In this document: in pieces, positions 19,706-31,098 of the stretch
Numbering within the stretch: the stretch's first letter is position 1
Layout of the letters: every line of letters starts with the position of its first letter
NCBI GenBank assembly: GCA_037043235.1
Contig: JAWRVZ010000604.1
Span: 45,001 to 109,000, forward strand
Reading direction: 5' to 3'
DNA from: Rhodeus uyekii
Lineage: Eukaryota; Chordata; Actinopteri; Cypriniformes; Acheilognathidae
DNA: 64,000 bases
Made by a program: the position numbers and the translations under genes
The notes under the pieces: generated by a model
Databases searched by the model: none
What the model was told of the DNA's origin: nothing
The model's input: the letters and a program-made list of their open reading frames with translations, nothing else

Positions 19706-20770
19706 GTGACTAAATTAACAAGAAATAAAGCCTCAACCCCAGATGCTTTAAAACAGCACAGCAGTAATGACTTCATTGACTTCTTTACTTGCAAAATTCA
19801 TAAAATTAGAGAGAAAATTATAACCATGCAACCGTCTACAACAATATCACAAAATACAGTAAATTTTAGTGTCCCTGAAGAAAAATTCCACTCCTTCATT
19901 GCTATTGGGGAGGAAGAATTGTCTAAACTCGTTAAATCATCAAAATCAACAACATGTATGCTAGCTCCATTACCAACTAAGCTACTGAAAGAGATGCTTC
20001 CAGAAATCATAGATCCTCTTCTTAATATTATTAATTCATCTTTGTCATTAGGATACATACCAAAAACATTTAAGCTGGCCGTAATTAAACCGCTTATTAA
20101 AAAAACACAACTTGATCCTACAGAATTAGTTAATTACAGGCCGATATCAAATCTACCTTTTTTGTCAAAAATTATAGAAAAGGCAATATCTTCACAACTA
20201 TGTTCCTTTCTAGAAAGAAAGAGCATCTACGAGGATTTCCAGTCAGGATTTAGACCATATCATAGTACTGAGACTGCTCTTATTAGAGTTACAAATGATT
20301 TGCTCTTATCATCCGATCGTGGTTGTATCTCTCTGTTAGTGTTACTGGACCTTAGTGCTGCATTTGATACAATCGACCACAAAATCCTTCTGAATAGACT
20401 TGAAAACTATGTTGGCATTAGTGGAGTTGCATTAGCCTGGTTCAAATCATACTTATCTGAGCGTTATCAGTTTGTAGCATTAAATGAGGAGATGTCATAT
20501 CGGTCACAAGTTCAGTATGGAGTTCCTCAAGGTTCAGTACTAGGACCATTGCTTTTCACCCTGTACATGCTTCCTTTGGGTGCAGTTATTAGGAAGCATG
20601 GCATTAGCTTTCATTGTTACGCTGATGATACTCAGCTCTATATTTCTTCTCATCCTGAAGAAACGAACAAATTCACTAAATTAACAGAATGCATAACTGA
20701 TATGAAAAATTTGATGACTAATAACTTTCTACTGCTTAATTCTGAAAAAAACAGAGATTCTAATTATTAG
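19706..20770 (+). pseudogene. L2 reverse transcriptase, truncated by frameshift
   Basis: 354-codon open segment with non-LTR RT motifs in order: NYRPISNLPFLSK, FQSGFRPYHSTETAL, LLDLSAAFDTIDH, YGVPQGSVLGPLLFTLYM and CYADDTQLY (catalytic ADD). An extra A in a run near 20745 shifts the frame. The C-terminal part continues to 21600 in other frames, interrupted by an insertion and by a CGA-to-TGA type stop at about 21598. The other L2 copy in this window (57179-58019) is its close relative. Confidence 0.92.
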
Positions 20771-20974
20771 ACCAAAAAGTTCAGCACGTAATAATCTAGA
20801 CTACTGCCTAACACTCGATGGCTGTTCTGTCAAGTCTTCGTCGTCAGTTAGAAACCTGGGTGTGCTCTTTGATACCAATCTTTCATTTGAAAGCCATGTT
20901 TCTAGCATCTGTAAAACGGCATTCTTCCATCTTAAAAATATATCTAAATTACGACATATGCTCTCAAAGACAAT

Positions 20975-21295
20975 TCACGAGTTCACACTTACAAATGATT
21001 CAGGAGCAGTAAATGGTAAGCGTATTTGGCGTGCTGTCCGAGGAGAGGACTCCGAGCTCGGTATTTAGCCCGAACCTGGAGCACTCCCCCCGTATCCTGA
21101 CTTTGATAGGAATGATTAAGTGTGAGGAGTCGGGGTGGTGGAGGGATGCTGTAAACCGTCAAGAGGTGTAGGTGAGTCAAACATGACTATATATACATGT
21201 TTCCTCTCATGCTGATAGGATGAGGTGTAATTGCTGATGACGAGTTGATTGCATTAATCCTTTGAACGTGCTCCTCCCGAACTTTGTTAATAAAA
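20975..21295 (+). mobile_element. Unclassified insertion within L2 copy 1
   Basis: Comparison with L2 copy 3 (50440-50500) shows about 320 bp of foreign DNA between the CTCTCAAAGACA and GTTAGTTCATGCG segments. It holds a TATA-like CTATATATAC near 21187 and AATAAAACATC near 21290, so it could be a small LTR or SINE-like unit. A target duplication is not clear. Confidence 0.6.
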
Positions 21296-22398
21296 CATCA
21301 TATGCAGAAAAGTTAGTTCATGCGTTCATGAGTTCAAGGCTAGATTATTGTAATCTACTAGGTGGTTGCCCTGCACGCTTAAACAAATTCCAGCTGGTCC
21401 AAAATGCAGCAGCTCGAGTTCTTACTAGAACCAGGAAGTATGAGCATATTAGCCCAGTTCTGTCAAACCTGCACTGGCTTCCTATTAAACACCGAATACA
21501 TTTTAAAATCTTCCTAATTACTTACAAAGCATTAAATGGTTTAGCTCCACAGTACTTGAGCGATCTCTTAACACATTATAGTCCTTCACGTCTATTGTGA
21601 TCCCAAAATACTGACCAGCTTATAATACCTAGAATATCAGTCAACTGCTGGCGGTCGATCTTTTTCCTATTTAGCTCCTAAACTCTGGAACAGTCTTCCC
21701 AATACAGTTTGGGAAGCAGACACACTCTGTCAGTTTAAATGTAGACTAAAAACACATCTCTTCAACCTGGCATACACAACACATTGTACATACATTTTTA
21801 ATCCAAATCATGTGAAATGATTGTTAGGCTGCATAATTTAGATAAGCCGGAACCGGGAACATTCCCATAACACCTGATGTACTCGATACATCAGAAGAAG
21901 AATGGCATCTACGCTGATATTGGTCTCTGTTTTTTCCGAGGTTACCGTGGGCAGCTGGATCCGGGCCGTATCCAGATCAGATGAAGGACCTGCACCTGGA
22001 CACGAGCACAGCACTGCCCTGAAGTGTCTGCGGAGACCGTGACTCTACTGGACCCTCCCCTGTGACGATCATGAACCCATCTCTAACCGGACCAAATTGG
22101 ACTTCATATTGGACTTGAATTGTTGTCAATATAATAATCATGCACTGTTTGGCTGTTGGCCAGAGGAGAACTGGTCCCCCAACTGAGCCTGGTTTCTCCC
22201 AAGGTTTTTTCTCCATTCTGTTCTTCATTCATTACATCACCTGCCAGAGTTTTGGTACCTTGCTGCTGTCGCCTATGGCTTGCTCAGTTGGGGAAACTTA
22301 ACACTTACAATTCATCCATTGTATTAATTTGCCTGCTCTTCTGGGGCTGCTGTTCAGCCAAACAAACTTTGTTTATACTGTTTTTCCTGTGAGCACTG

Positions 22399-23181
22399 TG
22401 TAGGGGATTTACAGTTAAGACCCGAGGACCAGATATGTTGAATGAAGACCAGGAGTCAGACGTGCAGTCAATAGAAGAACTTTTAGTGAAATTTAGTTTG
22501 CAGTTTCATCAGCAGAAGCCAGCTTCAGGTCTCACAAGGAGTTCGTAGGCCGCCCCACATACAATAACATTGTTACAGCAATTATACTCTAACAGAGGGT
22601 GCTAACTACGTCAATGATGACGTTTAAATTATTCTGATTGGCTAAGAAAGAAAGAAAAACAAAACTAGTAATTTTCCACACAAGAGCAGACAGTCTGAAG
22701 CATATCTTCGTTGATCACATGGTTGACGGGTTCGTGACGTGGCTTGTCGAGAACAACAAGTCATTCCATCTCCTGATGGTGCCAGTTAATCACCTCACCA
22801 ATACAGACCATATTAACACACACACACACACACACACAGCTTCTCCAAGGCTGAACTCGGCTCTGGCTCCAACTCTCAACAGAAACAGTACCCAAAACAT
22901 TCTGATAACATGTTCTATCTGTTGAGAAGTGCTGACAATATTCATCCTTACTCGATGGAAAAATACAGAAGAGTTAAGAAAGGTTTTAACTAATAAAAAT
23001 CCCTAACTTGATTATAAATCACTCTTTACAAATCATTCAAATAAGAAAGGGAAAAGAACATATGAAAAATAAAACAAAGAAACATATGAAAATTAAGACA
23101 AAGAAAAGAATATAGGTACAAATAAGAAAAATGAAAGAATATATATACAAGCGGCAATGGATTTCCGAATAGTATCTTTCA
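22399..23181. mobile_element. Solo LTR (family A), in L2 copy 1
   Basis: 783 bp bounded by TGTAGGGGATTT and ATCTTTCA (TG...CA). The 4-bp duplication ACTG occurs at 22395-22398 and 23182-23185. Removing it restores the L2 3' sequence. It is closely related to 58540-59306 and to the rearranged copy at 25249. It contains a CA run at 22817-22838. The internal coding part was presumably lost by LTR-LTR recombination. Confidence 0.85.
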
Positions 23182-23237
23182 ACTGTAAAGCTGCTTTGAA
23201 ACAATCTACATTGTAAAAAGCGCTATATAAATAAAAG

Positions 23238-24391
23238 CAGGCCTTGAAATTCACGACGGCATCGACGGCAAATGCCGTCGTGCCTTTCATGTTTGCCGAA
23301 CTGCCCCTATCATTTTTATGAAATCGACGGCAATATTGCCGTGCCCTTTTTCAGAAATGCCTTTTGCCCCTATCCCTTACAAGTGAAAGTATATTTATTG
23401 ATGAATTATCCTGAACGAACTTAACAATAATCGAAATACGTCTCCATTTTCACAAATCTATTCACCAGTAGCAGCCATGTTTAGATCCACTGCGCGAAAT
23501 TCACACAATAAGAAAACAAACACAAGCCAAAATCAGAAGAAAAAGAAAAAGCAGCCTCTCCCCCTTGAAGCGTGTTGATCGGATGAGAAGAGCACTCTAT
23601 CATGGCAGCACAGCCAAACACGGCTTCTTGCATGATTGACAGGTCAGACAGCCTATCAGCGCCAGCTGTCAGATTATTAGACAGCCAATCACATCTTCTT
23701 CATGATTGACAGGTCAGACAGCCAATCAGCGCCAGCTGTCAGATTAATAGACAGCCAATCACGTTGTCTTGCATGATTGACAGGTCAGACAGCCTATCAG
23801 CGCCAGCTATCAGAATGATAGACAGCCAATCACATCTTCTTCATGATTGACAGGTCAGACAGCCTATCAGCGCCAGCTGTAAGACTGACAGTACAGAAGC
23901 CAGACAACCCGTGCAAGAAAGAAAAAAAAACGCAATTTTTTTTATTGAAATATTCTTGTATACAGTTATGTTGTATTGTTACTGCTGAAAGTTATGTTAA
24001 GTTATGATATGAAGTTATGTTCAGAAAAGTTACTTTTGACAATAAATCTTCCTTTAAAAAGAGCTATTACTCGTAGTATGTTAACTATTCAACTCTGTAC
24101 CAATCACAAGAAAAGTGTTAAATCATCATAGATAATTATGTTTGGCATTCTATAGGGTGTAACATCAATATAACAGAACATTTATTGAAGAGTATGAAAC
24201 GGACAACATAAAAAGTAGCAAACATTATGCTAATGTACATAAAACGTAAATTGCCTTAATGCCCTTGTGACGTTTTCAATATTGCCTTTGTCCCCTTATT
24301 AGACAACAAAAAATGCCTTGGTGCCCTTTAAATTTCTATCATTTCTAAGGCAACTTGGCAGTGCCCTTTTCGCAACGAATTTCAAGGCCTG
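23238..24391. mobile_element. Non-autonomous DNA transposon in the L2 tail
   Basis: 1154 bp with 15-bp perfect inverted ends, CAGGCCTTGAAATTC and its complement. It interrupts the L2 tail; flanking TAAAAG and TAAAGG are only near-matches, so the duplication length is uncertain. Subterminal palindromes include GACGGCAAATGCCGTC near 23265. There are many TGCC/GCCC words near both ends. No transposase is encoded. The superfamily is not certain; hAT-like is possible. Confidence 0.8.
23631..23890. repeat. 70-bp tandem repeat, four units
   Basis: Units begin at about 23631, 23701, 23772 and 23842. Each contains CATGATTGACAGGTCAGACA, a CAGCGCCAGCTGTCAG segment and a CAGCCAATCAC end. The array lies inside the DNA transposon 23238-24391. 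CCAAT words recur in each unit. Confidence 0.9.
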
Positions 24392-24404
24392 TAAAGGTGA
24401 CTTG

Positions 24405-25248
24405 ACTTGTTGCAACATCAAGTTCTTCTAGGTTATCTGGGATGTTAAGTAGATGAAACTGATCGGGAAGATTATTTATAAAGCTATCTTTTGTGTTAGG
24501 AGTGATAGTTCTACTATATTTATAACAGGGAGTTAGTTTTTCGACTTTGGCTAAAGGTAATCTACACGCAACTAAGTAATGATCTGAGATGTCATCGCTC
24601 TGCTGCAGAATTTGAACAGTATCAACATTGATCCCATATGACAATATTAGATCTAAAGTATGATTACGAGAATGAGTGGGTCCTGATACATGTTGTGTAA
24701 CTCCAATAGAGTTTAAAATGTCTCTAAATGCCAATCCCAATGCGTCTTTTTCATTATCTACATGGATATTAAAATCACTGACAATTATGACTTTATCTGC
24801 AGACATTACTAATTCTGAGAGAAAATCAGCAAATTCTTTGATAAAGTCTGTATGGTGCCCTGGTGGCCTGTATAGAATAGCCAGCACAAAAGTAATATAA
24901 TCGTCTGGTTTTAGCCAAGTTTCTGTCAAACACAGCACATCTAGTTTATGATCTGTAATCATATCATTTACAATAAGTGCTTTTGAGGAAAGGGATCGTA
25001 TATTCAGTAACCCAAGCTTTATCATTTGTTCATTTGTGTTATATCCGTTCTTAGTTGTTTGTAAATCAATTAAATGTTTACCTTTAAACGGCTTTGAGAG
25101 TTTTTTGTATTTGCTAATTCTGGGAACAGACACAGTCTCTATAGGATGATATCTAGGTGAAAGAGTCTCTATGTGTTGTAATTTATCTGACCACTGTGAC
25201 GTGAGACAGCTAGCAGACGGTCGGTTTAGCCAGTTCAGAATCATCTTG
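24405..25248 (-). pseudogene. L2 LINE endonuclease fragment, copy 2
   Basis: Open minus-strand frame covering the AP-endonuclease part of an L2 ORF2. LGLLNIRSLSSKA, then CLTETWLKPDD, then LYRPPGHHTDF, VSDFNIHVDN and DISDHYLVACRL are recognisable. Between LKPDD and the LYRPPG block the normal middle of the domain is missing, so the enzyme is inactive. It ends at 24405 against L2 copy 1 and begins at 25248 against LTR family A. Confidence 0.85.
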
Positions 25249-26620
25249 TGTAAGGGAATTACAGTTAAGACGCGAGGACCAGATATGTTGAATGAAGAGC
25301 AGGAGTCAGAAGTGCAGTCAATAGAAGACATTTTAGTGGTTTAGTTTGCAGTTTCATCAGCAGAAGCCAGCTTCAGGTCTCACAATGAGTTTGTAGGCCG
25401 CCCCACATACAATAACATTGCTACAGAAATTATACTCAAACAGAGGGTACTAGCTACGTCAATGATGACGGTTAAATGATTCTGATTGTCTAAGAAAGAT
25501 AAAACTAGTAATTTTCCACACAAGATCAGACAGTCTGAAGCATATCTCCGTTGATCACATGGTTGACGGTTAGTGACCTTCCACGTGACTTGTCGAGAAC
25601 AACACACCATTTCGTTTCCTCATGGTGCCAGTTAATCACCTCACACATTTATTTAGTTTTGCTTATTTATTCAAAATATTCACACACTTGTTTTTCATCA
25701 ATTACCTGATATTCCAATTCTCAAATATGCGGAAGTGAATGCGTTTTGTCTGTGACAAAAGCTAACTAGCTGGCTTGTTTATCGTGTCTCAGTCAAAACT
25801 GTACACCCAAAAATACAGGAAAGAGTGGGAATCAAACCCTGAATTCCAAGGCTGGTTAAAGCCGTTTATTGGTGATAATACGCGGCATACTTGTTGAAAG
25901 TAGAGATGTGCGGTTTTATTGGTTTTATTGTTCAAATGACGTTTAGCTTTTGTCACAGACAGGCGCACACACAGTGGACGAGAGTACGGGACTGAGGCTG
26001 TGTGAGTCAAACAAATGCAGCGATTTATATTTGTGCAGTGATTTAATTATTTTTTAGACAAAGAACATTTGACATCCCGTGCTGCCATTGCGTAATCAGC
26101 CAGCGGCGGCTTGCCGGACATGAGCGATTCATCTGCACGTGGAGGAGTGAACATCTCCTGGTCTCCCGGCATCTGGGCGGATCTGCTGCGTGGATAAAGG
26201 AGCTTCTGTTCTGACGTGACTCTGCTCAGCGCCGCTGCGGATTGCAGAACGGATTGAAGGTTATTAAAACTCCTTTGTCTGTGAGTGCTTTGGGATGGGG
26301 ATGAGGCAGCACTCGCTGCTCTTTGAGAAGAGTAAGAACGAGATGTGCTTTCACTTCAGAGAGTCTCCAAAAATCTCCAATGTCCAAAACCAAAACTCCA
26401 GATGTCCCTCGTTTTTGCTCGAGATACTAGGATTCGGAAAAATAATAGAATCAACATAACCCACAAGAAAACAATAAGACAAATAGGGAGTGTGGCAGTT
26501 CCACTTCAAAAACGTTGACATAATAGTGTTGGTGAGTCGAGATAAGTGAACTCCACTGTATATACAAAATAAGAAAAAGAAAAGAATATATAAGCGGCAA
26601 TTGATTTTCGAATCGTCCCC
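25249..26620. mobile_element. Rearranged LTR family A copy
   Basis: Bases 25249-25646 match the first half of the 22399 solo LTR. Bases 26564-26619 match its last portion (TATATAAGCGGCAATTGATT). The 900 bp between are different. They include an inverted pair of GTTTAGCTTTTGTCACAGAC-like words (25750/25945) and a GC-richer block at 26090-26300. It may be a variant internal segment or a second insertion. A clean target duplication is not seen. Confidence 0.5.
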
Positions 26621-27416
26621 ACAATTCTCAAATTATTTTGAAGCAAGAAACTCTTGGTTACAAAACAGAGTCCTCCAAAGTATTGAGGCCACATATTCAA
26701 TGTGTGTTTTGTGGCCTCATTTCAATGACTTAAAGTTTGAGCTTTTTTTCCTCAATAACCACGCATAAACATTGTTCTCCATCCAAAATATAAAGGTGTA
26801 AACAATGTAATTACACTTTTCCCATTGATATGTTTTTTAAGCAACTGAAAGAAGTACGAATGTCAGAGCATGTCAAACTTCTCCTCTTTCTTCCTCGGAA
26901 GAAGTAGTACGTGTGGTAACAAGTGGTTTTCTTACTACTGGTTTATTTGAAGGCGTTTCTTCATTTTCAACCCACGTGAAAACTAAACAGTAAAAACAAC
27001 ATAATACAAAATAATCACATTAGCTTGACAAAACGAAAGCACACACAACAGACGTATTCAACACAAAATACAGATACATACAATCAAAATACCTCATTGG
27101 CTGCATGCTGCAAGAAAGAGAAATTGTCTTTAACTGTCCTTTGACCGTTGAAGTCCTATGAATCCTTAATAATCTTTCTTTGAGGTATACATATCAACCA
27201 TGCTTACCGCACATCTGCAGAAAACTTAGTGTCTGACGTGAAGTCACCAATTGCGCACAAACTTGAACCGAGATTTCAAAATAAAAGTACTGCAAATTAC
27301 AATAAATTAAATTATGCATAAATCACAAACAAAACTTAAATTCTTCAAATGAAAGTAATTTTAGAAAACAATGAATTATAAACAAATTATATAAACAATA
27401 TAATGGCAGCAGTTAC
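26621..27416 (-). mobile_element. Probable 3' LTR and flank of a BEL/Pao element
   Basis: On the minus strand a purine tract GGTGGGAG is followed at 27417 by TGTAACTGCTGCC, the expected start of a 3' LTR after a polypurine tract. The far LTR boundary was not resolved. No matching 5' LTR was found to the right of 29020. The remainder is AT-rich. Confidence 0.45.
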
Positions 27417-27529
27417 ACTCCCACCAAATCACACAAACCTTGATGTGGGATTTTCCTAAATGCAATGTAAACATTTCACCATTTCTGTTATTTACCAATT
27501 AGACTAACTTCAAGAAATTATTATACCTT

Positions 27530-29019
27530 TTAATCTGCCTCAAGCAAAGTAACAACTTTCTGTACAGGTCTTTCAAGGAAGACAGTTTTAGTCATGGGTT
27601 TCCCCTTTTTGTCAAATGTGGTTTCACTAATTTGCAATGTTAGTTTTCTTACCCTAACATCTGACCCTGGGTAAACTTCTGTGATTCTGGCCAGCTTCCA
27701 TTTGTTGCATGGAGCTAGATCATCTTTCAAAAGGACAACGTCATTGATCTTTGAGTTCCTTCTGTTCTTGTACCACTTTTGTCTTGGCTGTAAGCTCAAA
27801 AGATTTCCTCCATCGAGTCCAGAATTCATTAGCCAAATACTGTACTCAGCGCCACCTCTTTCTAAAATAAAGATCTTCTCTTATAAATTGTCCAGGTGGA
27901 GGATGAATGATTGTGGACTTCATTGTAAGGATGTGGTTCGGAGTTAAAGGTTCAGGTCCAGATGGGTCATTCAAATGTTCAGTGGTGAGTGGTCTGCTGT
28001 TAACGATGGCCATAACCTCATACAAAAATGTCCTTCATGAGGTACTGTCAAGCCTTTGTGCTGACAGGTCAAGTATAGCAGTAAGAACACTTCTTATGGT
28101 TCTTATTTGTCTCTCCCAGACACCTCCCATATGACTTGCTGCTGGAGGGTTAAAAAGAAATTCACATCCTAGAGCCTTCACTCTTTCTTGCTCCATTCCT
28201 TTCATGAGCTCTGCAAACTCTCTCCTTGCCCCAACAAAAGGCTGATGTTCTTGGCCAGACAATACTTCTCTTGGAAGAAGGGCTTGTGAGCAGTTGTACC
28301 CAATGAGCAAACCTACTTCACAATCCTGCAAAGGTGCAAGCTCTTCTTGTAGATGCTCTAGATGGGACCAAGCTTTTGCAATTTCATTTGTTGGTATGTG
28401 AGTTCTGTTGGCTGGAATAAACTCCCTAGTATAGACTGGTGGTAAGGAAATTCTTTTAGCCGAATAAAAGCCTCTGACTTGTAAGTTCTTTACTCTTTGA
28501 GAGCTTACCACTTAGTTTCTTGAAGTCATGGTTGAGAGCTTGAGCTTCACTTGTTCTTTGTCTGCTTCCAATGCTTCAGTTACTTCACTTAAAATGAAGG
28601 TTGTGTCGCTTTGAGAATCCAACAGAGCATATACAAGGACTTCTTGCGCTGGGTGAGTTATGGATGAAATCCAGACAGGAATTATTGCTGCTGATTGTGT
28701 GTTAAATTCATCAAGTACTACTCTATTTGAAGTAACAGCTGTGGTTGTTTCTTTGTGTTGTGTTGATTGAGGTCTTTCTTGGCTTGTAGTTTGCTTGGCT
28801 TGTTGTAGTTTTGTATTGTTTAAGCGATTTAATATTTCCAGCTTGCATTTCTCTACCTTTCTCTGTCAGAGTTCTTGTTCTTGTACTCCTTAACTGCTGT
28901 GCATCTTCTTGCTGGGCTTCAGTATCAGTCACTTGACCTTTTTCAGATTGGTCTTGGGAATTTGCACTGTCCCTAACAATGTCCCTTACCTGAACTGTGG
29001 ACTCACTTGTATCTGACAT
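27530..29019 (-). pseudogene. BEL/Pao retrotransposon remnant, RT deleted
   Basis: Minus-strand pieces read in element order. The gag start (29019-28723) has RTRTLTEKGREMQ. A retropepsin segment near 28640 has ALLDSQSDTTFI, the BEL-type active site. Segment 28511-28035 has SSQRVKNLQVRGF, NPPAASHMGGVWERQ and IRSVLTAIL, from the protease/linker region fused directly to the C-terminal integrase region. Segment 27829-27530 is a DUF5641-type end (NDVVLLKDDLAPCNKWKLARI). RT, RNase H and the integrase core are missing, and frames are broken. It cannot mobilise itself. Confidence 0.82.
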
Positions 29020-29096
29020 TCTGAATCTACTTTAAATTGACCCAGTTTGTAAGTAGAAAATATGCATAGATGATAAAATATCTAAATCCTTCTCCA

Positions 29097-29165
29097 ATGT
29101 AAATAGAAAACAAATGTTAAGCGTCCCAGCATGTAAATAGAAAACAAATGTTAAGCGTCCCAGCA
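29097..29165. repeat. Short direct repeat, two units
   Basis: GTAAATAGAAAACAAATG followed by TTAAGCGTCCCAGCA occurs twice in tandem (about 35-bp period). It lies upstream of the BEL gag start on the minus strand and could belong to a 5' LTR or leader. Confidence 0.8.
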
Positions 29166-29628
29166 ACAAATTAAAACTTCAGCTTGAATATTACTCTTCA
29201 GAATATACTCAATGTATATAAGACTTCAAAATACTTAGACTTTTCTATGAAATAACAAATAGCTTTCTCTTATTATTTACAAAAACACTTCAAATGTTAA
29301 ACAGAGTTAAAGTTCTTTATGGCTTAGTCCTTTGCACCGTGTACTGTGTGCGTCTTCTTATGTGTGTGTGTGTGCTCATCTGTTAATCCTTCGACGATGT
29401 GCATCGATCCAGACACGTCCTGATAAGGCCGCTGGTCCGACGAATTTGCTGCGTCACCTACTCGTGGCGTTGAACAGTCGAGTTCCCTTTCGAGAGCGGG
29501 AATGAGATGGTGCACAAGAAATGTGCATTTGGGAACTCCTCCCCTTCACGTAATTTCTGAAACCTTATAGGATAATGCCAGTTGACAACTGGCCAATTGT
29601 CGCGCAATGCGCTCTGGCTTTCAGACAG

Positions 29629-29636
29629 TATAAATA
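29629..29636 (+). promoter_or_regulatory. TATA box of the truncated DIRS-like element
   Basis: TATAAATA lies about 50 bp upstream of the gag-like ATG at 29683, with a GGCCAATTG word about 35 bp before it. The spacing fits a short leader. Confidence 0.55.
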
Positions 29637-29682
29637 GCATAAGCGCGGCAATTGCGTCTGAATATTTCCTTCACACGGACTT

Positions 29683-30114
29683 ATGAACATCGATATGGAA
29701 TCAAACGGAACTTGTAAGGTTTGCGCGGGTCCCATTGACCCGCCAGACACCCACGCGTACTGCGTCGCCTGTCTGGGCCTGGCCCACGCCGAGGATGCCC
29801 TGCTGGAGTCCTCCTGCGCGCACTGCGTGCATCTGCCGGGGCGCGTACTGAGGTCCAGGAGGGACATCGCGCAGTATCGCGGGGACGAGGCCCGCTGCCG
29901 CCGGCGAGCCGCTGGCGGGCCTCCCCACACACACGGGGTGACGGTGACGACGCAGCATAGCGTCCTCTGCCGTCCCCCCAATCACCAGTTCGCTTTGCGG
30001 ACGGTTTTCCAGCCTCCCGGGGCGGACTTCCTCCCGGTCGATGATGGCAGAGACGTGGACTCAGTATCCCTCGCTGCATCAGACAGGGACTGGGCGGCGT
30101 CAGAGTGCCTCTAG
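29683..30114 (+). CDS. DIRS-like gag fragment
   Basis: 143-codon ORF. Its N-terminus has CKVCAG...YCVACLG..HA...CAHC, a Cys/His cluster matching that of the intact DIRS gag-like ORF at 8711-10075 (CVICLG..HA...CKDC). The body is Arg/Pro-rich and ends early; the RT start follows in an overlapping frame at 30105. It is a partial structural protein, probably not functional. Confidence 0.6.
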   Translation: MNIDMESNGTCKVCAGPIDPPDTHAYCVACLGLAHAEDALLESSCAHCVHLPGRVLRSRRDIAQYRGDEARCRRRAAGGPPHTHGVTVTTQHSVLCRPPNHQFALRTVFQPPGADFLPVDDGRDVDSVSLAASDRDWAASECL

Positions 30115-30223
30115 ACCTCCAGGAGGAACTAGTCAGGGTCCTCGAGAGGGCAGTCAGATATTTCGTGGTGCCCAAGAGAGATGGAGGGCTCCGTCCGATT
30201 CTGGATCTGAGACCCATCAACCG

Positions 30224-30335
30224 CAATTTTTATCGACCAGCCCAATACATTTTTTTCCAGTCGGACGCGACCAAAAGGAGCCCAATTGGGCGGAACCCGC
30301 CCAATATGGCAACACTGAGCACAACTGCTTCTCAG
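30224..30335 (+). repeat. About 110-bp segment shared with 61,700-61,800
   Basis: Shared blocks are TTTTTATC(G/A)ACCAGCCCAAT, CAGTCGGACG(C/T)GACCAAAAG, GAGCCCAATTGG and a TGGCAACAC end. The two copies lie in different element contexts, so this is a small dispersed module of unknown class. Confidence 0.75.
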
Positions 30336-30573
30336 TGTTACCGCGCTCGTTTCTTACGCGAACAAAATGGCGGCACCAGCGGCGAAAATCAAAATAAAAG
30401 TCTCAAACTCAAAATTATGTAGATCCTCTTTATATTTCTAACACAAATTGATTAATTAAAAGTCAGGTTAATAGCAGGTTTTTCTACAAAATAGATCAGC
30501 GACAAGACTTTTGTCAGGGACTGTAGTTCCACTAAACAGAATATACCCAATGTCCCACACAAATCAATACTAT

Positions 30574-30937
30574 TGTAACCTTGAATTGTGAAGTTCATTT
30601 ATTTTCACTTGTTTTATTATTTTTTAAATGCTTATTTTATTTTGGGGAAAAGAAAATATGTTAGTGATAATTTATTTTAGTGGTAATATACTTTAAAAAT
30701 GCTTTAATACGTTTTGTTTGTTTTATGCAAATTTGTTATATTAGTGAGTTTATTTTGTGCGCCGGCTCCTTTAAGGCAGGGCACGCTGGGTAATAGGAGA
30801 TAGAGAGAGGAGAGAGAGTTGTACCTGAGTTAGGTGGCTGCTCCTGCTTTTATGCCGACGCTTCCGATTAAAGTAACAAAAACCATCACCATCGTGACCC
30901 GTGTTTTATTGACAGTACCTGCGGAAGAGACTGGAGT
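30574..30937 (+). repeat. Gypsy 5' LTR
   Basis: Direct-repeat partner of 36112-36475. The word GGAGATAGAGAGAGGAGAGAG and the GATTAAAGTAACAAAAACC end are shared. The right limit is set where the two copies diverge after GACTGGAGT. Confidence 0.9.
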
Positions 30938-31098
30938 TTCTGGAAGTTTCGCGGCAGTAAGCATCAACTAAGACGGCGCATTTTTCAATGCACCGCAAAG
31001 CGTAGTGATGAGTGAACTTTGATGAGACGTTTGGCTTGTTTAAAGACACTATTGCATCACGCTCCGTTCTAAGTTTAACAGTGCCTTCATCAACTTAA

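Larger units (their letters stand above)
19480..24409 (+). mobile_element. L2/CR1-type LINE, copy 1, with nested insertions
   Basis: A 5'-truncated LINE starts in the linker after the endonuclease and runs through RT and a long 3' part to the fish L2 tail. That tail, GCGCTATATAAATAAA, lies near 23220 and is split by a DNA transposon from its last bases, GGTGACTTGACTTG (about 24396-24409). Nested inside are a short insertion at about 20975-21295, a solo LTR (22399-23181) and a DNA transposon (23238-24391). The join of host bases across the solo LTR confirms the order. Confidence 0.88.
29471..30228 (+). mobile_element. Second DIRS-like element, truncated
   Basis: It begins with a CGAGTTCCCTTTCGAGAGCGGGAATGAG block resembling DIRS termini. 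It has a CCAAT word (29593) and a TATAAATA box at 29629-29636. A gag-like ORF and a short RT start (YFVVPKRDGGLRPILDLR, near 30150-30220) follow. The rest of RT, RNase H and recombinase are gone. The element is more GC-rich than its surroundings. Orientation is opposite to the 5404 copy. Confidence 0.75.

Noticed and set aside
29565..30226. Minus-strand ORFs of 94-181 codons
   Set aside because: Shadows of the plus-strand DIRS-like gag/RT region; Arg/Pro-rich without motifs.
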